Assembly (NCBI GenBank): GCA_955652855.1
Contig: CATPCN010000245.1
Span: 1-11,076 of the forward strand
Direction: 5' to 3'
Source: an uncultured Chthoniobacterales bacterium
Lineage (GTDB): Bacteria > Verrucomicrobiota > Verrucomicrobiae > Chthoniobacterales > UBA10450
DNA: 11,076 nucleotides
A program made the translations under genes and the position numbers. This document shows, in pieces, positions 1-5,863 of the stretch; position 1 is the first letter of the stretch, and every line of letters starts with the position of its first letter. The notes under the pieces are model-generated. The model did not search any database, had not been told where the DNA came from, and saw only the letters and a list, made by a program, of their open reading frames with translations.

Positions 1-72
1 CGGCAAGACGACTTCACTGGCTGCGTTTCGTTGATCTCATTGAGCAACGCAGCCAGTGAAGTCGTCTTGCCG
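1..72. repeat. Perfect 27-base inverted repeat at the window end (fold-back)
   Basis: Bases 1-27 are the exact reverse complement of bases 46-72, with an 18-base loop (28-45). The right arm encodes the Walker A/GKTTSLAAL part of the PilT-like gene. The left arm is simply that same stretch turned round, and it sits exactly at the first base of the window. This is the look of an assembly or amplification fold-back at a contig end. A natural hairpin inside a Walker A coding region is unlikely. Confidence 0.9.
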
Positions 73-506
73 CTTCCGGTTGCGCCCGTCACCAGAACCA
101 GCCCGGTTTTCTCCTTGGCGATTTCTTTAAAAATTTCCGGAAGCTCGAGCGATTGAAGAGTTGGAACTTCCGCCTGCAATTTGCGGAGGACGATTGAGAA
201 GTGGCCCTGTTGCCGAAAGATGTTCACGCGGAAACGCGCCTGATCATTGAGCGAATAGCTGCAATCGCACGATCCGCCGGTAAGATAATCGTACATCAAG
301 CGCCGATTGCCTTGCATGAGTGTGAGCGCGATCTGTTCGGTCTGAAATGGGGTGAGCCGCTCGACCGGTGGATCGACAATTACGGGTTTGAGCTCACCGA
401 AATCCTCCACTTGGAGCGGATGGCCAACCGAAATGTTGAGATCGGAGATGCCGTTGTAGGTTTGCAGCATCGCCGATAAAATTCTGTCCAGATCAGGAAT
501 TCTCAT
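1..506 (-). CDS. PilT-family type IV pilus ATPase, C-terminus missing at window edge
   Basis: This is the N-terminal part of a PilT/PilU-like hexameric ATPase, a family that powers retraction of type IV pili at the inner membrane. About 168 codons are visible. Residues 1-110 form the PAS-like N-terminal domain (motifs RFRVNIFRQQG and SIVLRKL). Residues 130-157 lead into a perfect Walker A, GATGSGKTTS, at 141-150. The frame starts with ATG at 506, 12 bases after the stop of the upstream pilT, so the two form a tandem pair and probably one transcript. No clear ribosome binding site precedes it. From about residue 160 the translation (ETQPVKSSC) stops resembling the family, which should continue toward a V-E-D-P-I-E-F Asp box. 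This point coincides with the fold-back repeat at 1-72, so the last 8-9 codons are probably artefactual. It diverges clearly from its neighbour (D-L-N-I-S-V in place of D-L-H-L-S), so it is a paralogue, not a duplicate. PilT versus PilU cannot be decided. Confidence 0.88.
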   Translation of the reverse strand, partial: MRIPDLDRILSAMLQTYNGISDLNISVGHPLQVEDFGELKPVIVDPPVERLTPFQTEQIALTLMQGNRRLMYDYLTGGSCDCSYSLNDQARFRVNIFRQQGHFSIVLRKLQAEVPTLQSLELPEIFKEIAKEKTGLVLVTGATGSGKTTSLAALLNEINETQPVKSSC

Positions 507-518
507 AACGACGGTGGG

Positions 519-1597
519 TTATTCTTCATCAGCTGGCGGTTCTTTGAGGAAGGCGCGGAATTTCTTTTTATCGACCCCTTTGTCGTAAGCTTCCTCCGGC
601 GAAATGCGCGCGTAGCGTAGGAGGTCGATGATCGCATCGTCCAGCGGCTGATTTCCCTTCTTTTTGCCGACTTGAATCATGCCCGGGATTTGGTGTGTCT
701 TGCCTTCGCGAACCAGGTTTGCGATTGCCGTATCCACCACCAGAATTTCCAGGGCGGCGAGCCGTCCCGGCTGATCGATGCGCTTGAAAAGATTTTGCGC
801 GATCACGCCTTTGAGCGATTCGGCCAGCGTGGCGCGAATTTGGTTTTGCTGGTTGGTCGGGAAAACATCGATAACACGATCCACCGCTTTCGCTGCGCTC
901 GAGGTATGCAGAGTTCCGAAAACGAGGTGACCGGTCGCAGCCGCAGTTAGCGCCAGCTCGATCGTCTCGAGATCGCGCATTTCAACCCACCAGCAGGATA
1001 TCGGGGTCCTCGCGCAGCGCGCCTTCTTAGCGCGGCGGCGAAGGATCGGGTGTGCACGCCTACTTCACGGTGCTGGATGAGGCAATTCTGACTGCGATGA
1101 ACAAACTCAATCGGATCTTCCACCGTGATGATGTGATCGTGTCTTTGCAGATTCGCGTAATCCATCATGGCCGCAAGCGTGGTGGATTTGCCCGAGCCGG
1201 TCGGACCGGTTACGAGAATCAGCCCTTTTTTCAAGAGAGGGAATCTTTTCAGCACCGGAGGCAGACCGAGATCGTCCACCGTCAACACTTTCGACGGGAT
1301 CAAGCGGAACACGGCGGAGACGCCGTGCTTCTGCTGAAAGAAATTTGCACGATAGCGGGCGACTCCGGTAACCTCGTAGCCAAAATCGACATCGGAAGTC
1401 TCCTCAAAGTATTTGATCTTTCCCTCGGGCGCGATCTCGTAAATCATTGCTTTGAGATCGTCGTTTTCGAGCGGCGGATAATCCACGCGCACGAGATCGC
1501 CATTCACCCGGAGCATGGGGGAATTATTGGTCGAAAGGTGCAGGTCTGAGGCCTTTTGTTCGGCCATCAGTTTGAAGAAAGAGTCGATGCGGGCCAT
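519..1597 (-). pseudogene. pilT: Twitching motility ATPase PilT, interrupted by two +1 frameshifts
   Basis: PilT retraction ATPase of the type IV pilus machine (cytoplasmic, inner-membrane associated). The first 190 residues are intact: D-L-H-L-S near 18-22, Walker A GPTGSGKST at 131-139, Asp box VEDPIEFVH at 159-167, then REVGVHTRSFAAAL. One extra base within 1021-1027 shifts the frame. The Walker B stretch (ALREDPDILLVG) is then readable only in the second frame, until a TGA. A second extra base (A984/A985 doublet, T on the coding strand) shifts to the third frame, which carries MRDLETIELALTAAATG, the His box GHLVFGTLHT and the normal C-terminus, ending in TAA at 519. Removing both bases gives about 358 residues, the usual PilT length. 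As written, the first frame yields a 216-residue product ending in nonsense. The start ATG at 1597 has an AGGA four bases upstream. It lies 68 bases downstream of the receiver gene and 12 bases before the second ATPase. The lesions may be sequence errors. Confidence 0.9.
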
Positions 1598-1601
1598 TGG
1601 G

Positions 1602-1605
1602 TCCT
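1602..1605 (-). promoter_or_regulatory. Shine-Dalgarno-like AGGA of pilT
   Basis: On the minus strand AGGA is followed by four bases (CCCA) and the ATG at 1597. Most other starts in this window lack such a site, so it helps fix the pilT start. Confidence 0.5.
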
Positions 1606-1665
1606 ACCCATGGTGAAGCTAAATTGATGCCATTCGCGCCGGAGGTTTCCACAGCGCAAAGCGTG

Positions 1666-2478
1666 CTAGCGCGACGGCTGGTGCGCGGCGTCCAGCGTCG
1701 AGCGCACCTGTTCGAGCAGTTTTGCGCGCGTGTACGGCTTCGGAATGAAACCGCGCAGACCGTGAGAAAGCATTGTGCTAAGTTTGCTTTGCTCGGCAAA
1801 GCCGCTGCTCAGAACTGCGTTTACGTTTGGATTAAGTGAGCGCAGCTCCTCGAAAACGGCATCGCCATCCATCACCGGCAGAAAGAAATCCAGAATGACC
1901 AGACCGATCTGCTTGCTCAGTTGCTGATAAATCTTGAGAGCCTCGAAACCATCGTTTGCGAGAATAACTTTGTACCCTTCGTCCATGAGCGTTTCGCAAA
2001 CAAATTCTGCAATTTCAACCTCGTCTTCCACGACCAGAATCAATTCACGCCTACCCTTTGGATTTCGGACTTTGAACTGAGGTATCGTTCCCGCCGTTGG
2101 CGTCGGCGACAATGTTCTTCGCTGCGGCTTAACTCGTCGCGCAGTCGAAGCGGTTGGCTTTGATGATTTTGTTGGCATTTGGAGAACTGGGACGGATTTT
2201 GCCGCGGCCTGCACCACGGTGAAAGCCGGAGTTTTGCCGGGCTCGAATTTGGGGGAAACTTTTCCTGCGGCAGCGGCGAGAATTTTCGAAGTCACCCGAT
2301 CGAAAAGTTCCTGAGATGTTTTTGACGCCATCTCGACCCGATCGGCCATCATCTCGATGTAATTGTATTCGCCCTTGTGCTGTTTCGCCAGATCTGCGTA
2401 ACGCGAGATCTGCTGCAAGATCGAATTCAGCTCGGTCGAAGTCGTGGCGATCCACTTCAAATCTTCGTGATCGAGCAT
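1666..2478 (-). CDS. Receiver-domain protein with degenerate DHp-like N-terminus
   Basis: A 270-residue cytoplasmic signalling protein. The C-terminal domain (about 146-263) is a complete CheY-like receiver: acidic pair E151/D152, phosphoacceptor D197 in LVILDFFLPVMDG, switch serine in VLSSGF (224-225) and K247 in IPKPYT. There is no DNA-binding output domain. Residues 1-70 are helical and resemble a histidine kinase dimerisation domain (DLKWIATTSTELNSILQQIS, then a second helix to about 67), but the usual H-box histidine position holds T/S. No ATPase domain is present. Residues 71-145 are a low-complexity linker rich in P, T, K and A. It lies immediately upstream of the tandem pilT genes on the same strand, which suggests a role in pilus control (inference). 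The gene ends in TAG. It could instead be a remnant of a hybrid kinase. Receiver confidence is very high; the N-terminal assignment is moderate. Confidence 0.88.
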   Translation of the reverse strand: MLDHEDLKWIATTSTELNSILQQISRYADLAKQHKGEYNYIEMMADRVEMASKTSQELFDRVTSKILAAAAGKVSPKFEPGKTPAFTVVQAAAKSVPVLQMPTKSSKPTASTARRVKPQRRTLSPTPTAGTIPQFKVRNPKGRRELILVVEDEVEIAEFVCETLMDEGYKVILANDGFEALKIYQQLSKQIGLVILDFFLPVMDGDAVFEELRSLNPNVNAVLSSGFAEQSKLSTMLSHGLRGFIPKPYTRAKLLEQVRSTLDAAHQPSR

Positions 2479-2498
2479 AAGCCAGCGGGCCGTTTCGT

Positions 2499-2582
2499 TT
2501 AATCAGTCTCGTTCACACAAGCCCACCAAACACAAGCTAAGACAGCAAAAATGGCGATCGCGAAGAAACCGAGAGTTAGCAT
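2499..2582 (-). CDS. Candidate one-TM microprotein (27 aa)
   Basis: Reading from ATG 2582 gives 27 residues: an uninterrupted hydrophobic run (LGFFAIAIFAVLACVWWACV), then the polar tail NETD and TAA. The stop is 20 bases before the start of the receiver gene, so co-transcription is plausible. In the same frame, just upstream, there is a basic stretch starting at ATG 2660 or 2615 (MKRADFKVL) that ends in a TGA at 2588-2586. One sense codon there would make a roughly 36-52 residue basic-then-TM protein. No Shine-Dalgarno is evident. It may be a real small membrane protein, a decayed one, or chance. No family is recognised. Confidence 0.35.
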   Translation of the reverse strand: MLTLGFFAIAIFAVLACVWWACVNETD

Positions 2583-2715
2583 AAATCAAAGCACTTTAAA
2601 ATCAGCACGCTTCATGCCTTTTCGCACCTCTCGCGTCAATTGCAAACTGCGTGATTTCATCTTCGCAAGATCGACAGTTAGCGGAAGATCGATAGCGGCA
2701 AGAAACCTTACGCGT

Positions 2716-2721
2716 TACAAT
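2716..2721 (+). promoter_or_regulatory. Possible -10 element for the gene at 2729 (leaderless start?)
   Basis: TACAAT lies seven bases before the GTG at 2729, where transcription would begin at or next to the start codon. No good -35 hexamer is seen at normal spacing and there is no Shine-Dalgarno. This is a weak call resting on one hexamer in the gap between two divergent genes. Confidence 0.25.
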
Positions 2722-2728
2722 ATTTTCC

Positions 2729-3208
2729 GTGCGCATAACTTTTCGCGATGGCTTTTTCGTCGGCGCCGGTCTCACGATCGCAGCGGGAATCTATTTCGCC
2801 TGGCTTTGGCAGGCCGAACATCAGGTTCAACTGCACACGGCGCACCTCTTTCGCAACATCGACATAAAAAATTGGAACGCCGTCGCTGCCGACATCAGCC
2901 TGGATTATCGCGACGATTGGAACAACGATCGCGCAATCCTCATTGCACGATTGCGTGAATTGCTAGGCGATCGCGGCAAGATCGAAATCATTGCGCATGA
3001 TTCTGACCTCCACATCGAACAGCGCGATGGTTTTTTCCGCGCGAAAATTACCATCAAGGCGAAGGCGAAATCCTTTCGCTGATCAAAGAGCGCATTAATT
3101 CCGCTCTCCGCGCCGTTTGAGCTGCAATGGCGGCATCAGTCAAGCAAACCGTGGGACTGGAAGTTGGTTCGCGCGAGCAACGCGGAGCTGCAAGTCCCAG
3201 CGGAGTGA
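2729..3208 (+). pseudogene. Membrane-anchored small protein, possibly NTF2-like, with compensating frameshifts
   Basis: Starts at GTG 2729. Residues 8-27 are an N-terminal transmembrane anchor (GFFVGAGLTIAAGIYFAWLW). The following soluble part alternates helix and strand (LFRNIDIKNWNAVAADISLDY, then a helix IARLRELLG, then strands), reminiscent of NTF2-like folds; this is tentative. Read straight, it ends at TGA 3082 after KAKAKSFR. One base appears missing at about 3058-3059 (GGG shortened to GG). With it, the frame continues EGEILSLIKERINSALR. One extra base near 3112 then returns to the original frame, giving PFELQWRHQSSKPWDWKLVRA and SNAELQVPAE, stop TGA at 3206-3208. The restored protein has about 159 residues and ends six bases before the convergent oxidoreductase gene, so the gap is filled neatly. 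Function unknown. Confidence 0.7.
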
Positions 3209-3214
3209 TGGGCC

Positions 3215-4396
3215 TTATTTCCCGAGCGCCTTCCGCAATTCTGTCCTGGCCGATTCGACTTCGCGTGGGCTGGCGTGGCAAAGCAGGAGCGCGCGCAAGC
3301 GATCGCCCTGATAATAACGGGCCGTGAATTTCTTCTTCGCGTAGGTCCCGCGCAACTCCACTCGCGTCGGTTGCAAACTGAAATCGCCGACAAAATCGAG
3401 ATGAAGATCAAACGCTTCCGTCCAGAAATATGGGACCTGTTCGTAGCGAACTCGTTTTTTCCCGGTGATGTTCGCACCGGCCACGAGGCCTTGCGCTCGC
3501 GCATTTTCCCAATGCGTCTGCCGGCGCACTCCGCCCATGATGCGATCGGGATAAAAAGCGAGATCGCCGATCGCAAAAATTCCCTTTTCTTCCGTCTCGA
3601 GATATTCCGTCACCGGCGAACCGTGCGGTCCGGAGAGCGGAGTGTTGCGCACAAGATCGAGATTCGGCTCCGCTCCACAGGCGACCACCGCCACGCCGGC
3701 TGCGACGCGATTCCCGCTTTTCGTCTGAATGTTGCGCAAAACTGTTTTGCCTTCGAATCCATTCAGGCTTTCGCCCAGCAACAATGTCACGCCGTGTTTC
3801 GTGAAATAATTCGTGATCCATGCGCCCGTGTCCGGATCGAGATAACGATTCAACAGATACCCGTTCCGATGCATGATGCTGACTTTGAATTTTAGTTTCC
3901 GCAGACTCGCGGCCGTCTCGCAAGCGAGCAATCCGCCGCCGACGATCACGACCGTTTTTTCGAGGCTCGCCATCTCGCGCAACGCGAGCGCATCGCGCAC
4001 CGTTCGCAAGTAAATCACATTGCCAAGGCCCACGCCTGCCACCAGTGGACGCACTGGGCGGCTGCCCATCGCGAGGCACGCCTTATTGAATTCAATTGTC
4101 TCGCCGTTGCCCAGCACCGCCAGCCGCCGATCGATGTTGAGCTGCGTAACGACCGTATCGAAACGCGTCTCGATCTTATGCGCTTTGTACCAGCCAGCAT
4201 CAACATGCGGCAGCTTTTTCAGCGGAGGAATTTTCTCGCGCAAAAAACTCTTCGATAGCATCCAGCGTTTATAAGGATGAAGACTTTCCGCGCCGACGAG
4301 AGTGACGCTCCCGCGTTTATCGTGCTTGCGGAGAGTTTCACAAACACTGCTCCCGCCGATGCCGCCGCCGATGATGAGATAATCCCGCTGAATCAT
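3215..4396 (-). CDS. FAD-dependent NAD(P)H oxidoreductase, ferredoxin-reductase-like
   Basis: A 393-residue cytosolic flavoprotein of the pyridine nucleotide-disulfide oxidoreductase superfamily, closest in layout to the ferredoxin or rubredoxin reductases of dioxygenase systems. The FAD dinucleotide-binding motif is GGGIGG at 10-15. The PYKRWMLSK segment (41-49) matches the conserved P-Y-x-R-P-x-L-S-K region. The NAD(P) motif is GGGLLACE at 153-160. VVACGAEPN (238-245) and IFAIGDLA (273-280, FAD ribityl contact) follow. After THWENARAQG (294-303) comes the C-terminal reductase domain (VPYFWTEAFDLHLDFVGDF, 321-339). There is no CxxC redox pair, so it should pass electrons to an external acceptor. 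The second Rossmann strand ends IMHRNG (174-179), with basic residues where NAD-binders usually have an acid, hinting at NADPH (inference). It lies 83 bases downstream of the SpmA-SpmB gene on the same strand. No ferredoxin or Rieske partner is nearby. Confidence 0.87.
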   Translation of the reverse strand: MIQRDYLIIGGGIGGSSVCETLRKHDKRGSVTLVGAESLHPYKRWMLSKSFLREKIPPLKKLPHVDAGWYKAHKIETRFDTVVTQLNIDRRLAVLGNGETIEFNKACLAMGSRPVRPLVAGVGLGNVIYLRTVRDALALREMASLEKTVVIVGGGLLACETAASLRKLKFKVSIMHRNGYLLNRYLDPDTGAWITNYFTKHGVTLLLGESLNGFEGKTVLRNIQTKSGNRVAAGVAVVACGAEPNLDLVRNTPLSGPHGSPVTEYLETEEKGIFAIGDLAFYPDRIMGGVRRQTHWENARAQGLVAGANITGKKRVRYEQVPYFWTEAFDLHLDFVGDFSLQPTRVELRGTYAKKKFTARYYQGDRLRALLLCHASPREVESARTELRKALGK

Positions 4397-4479
4397 GCGA
4401 AGAGCGGACGATAAAAATTAAGTCCGGTGCTGGCGAGGTAAAAATTATGTCGATCTTGCGCTCAAGGGCGCTGACGACC

Positions 4480-5823
4480 CTAGCCGAGCACCGCTCGGCA
4501 AATAATCACCGACGCGATGACGCCGGTGAGATCCGCCAGTAAGCCCGCGGGAATTGAATGCCGCGTACGTTTTATTCCGACAGATCCAAAATAAACCGCC
4601 ACCACATAAAACGTTGTTTCAGTGCTGCCGTAAATCGTCGCTGCCGTCAGGCTCACCAAATTTTCCGGACCGAGCCGATGCACGATGTCGGTCAAAATCG
4701 CGAGCGTCGCGCTGCCGCTCAATGGCCGCATCAACGCGAGCGGCAATAAATCGGGCGGGAAATGGAGCGGCGTGAGGATCGGCGAAAGTGCGCGCGTGAG
4801 CAGATCGATTCCGCCCACGCCTTTAAACATGTTGATCGCCACCAGCATCGTGACCAGAAACGGAATGATGCGCAGAATCACGTTGAAACCTTCCTTCGCG
4901 CCTTCGACGAACTCTTCGTAAACTTTGATGCCGCGCGTCGCCGCATAGACTGGAAAAAAGCTGAGCAAGAACGGAATCGCCAGGATCGACAATGAGTTCA
5001 CGCTCCGCACAAAAACGCTTTGCGTCGCCGCGTTCACATCGAGCGGCAGATTAAAAAGCTGCGGGAAAACCATTTTCAAAAAAAGCGCGATGAAGAAAAT
5101 GACGAGCACGATCAAAAGAATCGAAGCCCAAACTGACGGCCGCGTTTGCGGTGGTGCGCTGATTAATTCTTCCGGTTGCTGCCGAATCTGCTCTGTAGAG
5201 GAAGCTGTTAGCTTCCCGTTTGTAATCACCGCTCCTTCGATCCGAAAGATCGACAATTTTTCGAGTAGCTTCACGCTCACGATCGCAACCGTCGCCGCGC
5301 AAAGCGTAGCGAGCAGCGCTGTGCCGACGATCGCCGTTGGCCTTGTCGATCCAGCGGCGAACAGAATCGCAATCGCCGTCGTCGGAATTAATTGGACCGA
5401 GCTCGTGTTGATCGCGAGAAATGTGCACATCGCATTTGTCGCGACGCCCGGCCGCGGATTCAACGTTTCCAGATCGCGCATCGCGCGCAGACCGAGCGGC
5501 GTCGCCGCATTGCCGAGCCCCAGCATGTTCGCCGCCATGTTCATGAGCATCGAACCCATCGCGGGATGATCGGCCGGCACGTCCGGAAAAAGTCTCTTCA
5601 TGATTGGGCGCAGCGCGCGCGCGATTTTTTGCACGAGTCCGGCACGCTCCGCCAGGCGCATTACGCCAAGCCAAAGCGCCATGATGCCGATCAAGCCGAG
5701 CGCGATCGTGACCGCGGTCTTCGCGCCGTCGAACGCGCCGTCAGTCACATCTTTTAGCCGATCATTCCAGCCGCCGATCGCGACCGAGAGCAAAATTAGG
5801 GCGAGCCAGATGTAATTCAGCAC
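4480..5823 (-). CDS. SpmA-SpmB fusion, nucleoside-recognition (Gate) domain membrane protein
   Basis: A 447-residue polytopic inner-membrane protein made of two Gate-type domains. Residues 1-190 match SpmA: N-terminal TM helix, FDGAKTAVTIALGLIGIMALWLGVM (31-55), MNMAANMLGLGNAATPLG (94-111) and NAMCTFLAINTSSVQLIPT (130-148). Residues 232-447 match SpmB: two TM stretches, EEFVEGAKEGFNVILRIIPFLV (303-324), MRPLSGSATLAIL (365-377) and GSTETTFYVVAVYFG (399-413). SpmA and SpmB are separate in spore formers, where they affect spore core dehydration. Fused forms occur in non-sporulating Gram-negatives, where the role is unknown; a transporter or exchanger is a common guess. The linker (191-231) is hydrophilic and contains a palindromic insert (5200-5216). 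The gene lies 40 bases downstream of recN on the same strand and ends in TAG, followed within six codons by TGA. Confidence 0.9.
   Translation of the reverse strand: MLNYIWLALILLSVAIGGWNDRLKDVTDGAFDGAKTAVTIALGLIGIMALWLGVMRLAERAGLVQKIARALRPIMKRLFPDVPADHPAMGSMLMNMAANMLGLGNAATPLGLRAMRDLETLNPRPGVATNAMCTFLAINTSSVQLIPTTAIAILFAAGSTRPTAIVGTALLATLCAATVAIVSVKLLEKLSIFRIEGAVITNGKLTASSTEQIRQQPEELISAPPQTRPSVWASILLIVLVIFFIALFLKMVFPQLFNLPLDVNAATQSVFVRSVNSLSILAIPFLLSFFPVYAATRGIKVYEEFVEGAKEGFNVILRIIPFLVTMLVAINMFKGVGGIDLLTRALSPILTPLHFPPDLLPLALMRPLSGSATLAILTDIVHRLGPENLVSLTAATIYGSTETTFYVVAVYFGSVGIKRTRHSIPAGLLADLTGVIASVIICRAVLG
4483..4499. repeat. Short hairpin at the end of the SpmA-SpmB gene
   Basis: GCCGAGC and GCTCGGC, separated by three bases, form a 7-bp stem overlapping the last codons of the SpmA-SpmB gene. 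No T-tract follows on either strand, so I do not call it an intrinsic terminator. It could slow transcription or protect the 3' end. Confidence 0.4.
5200..5216. repeat. Palindrome inside the SpmA-SpmB linker coding sequence
   Basis: GGAAGCT and AGCTTCC are separated by three bases within the variable hydrophilic linker (residues about 203-208, GKLTAS). The position between two domains is where in-frame insertion of a small palindromic element would be tolerated. No second copy occurs in this window. Confidence 0.5.
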
Positions 5824-5863
5824 AGCGATTTATTACAGCGAACGCGGCGTCGCGAAAAGCGAT

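Noticed and set aside
519..1597. Programmed frameshifting in pilT
   Set aside because: Two successive +1 shifts would be needed within about 40 bases, with no slippery heptamer or shift-stop arrangement known for this family.
2551..2958. A 135-codon plus-strand frame overlapping the small membrane protein start
   Set aside because: It is arginine-rich and incoherent; the overlapping GTG frame has a TM helix and continues through 3208.
3275..3895. A 206-codon plus-strand frame opposite the oxidoreductase
   Set aside because: Shadow of a well-conserved flavoprotein gene; no motif or start signal of its own.
4483..4499. Intrinsic terminator after the SpmA-SpmB gene
   Set aside because: The stem overlaps the coding end and no T-tract follows on either strand.
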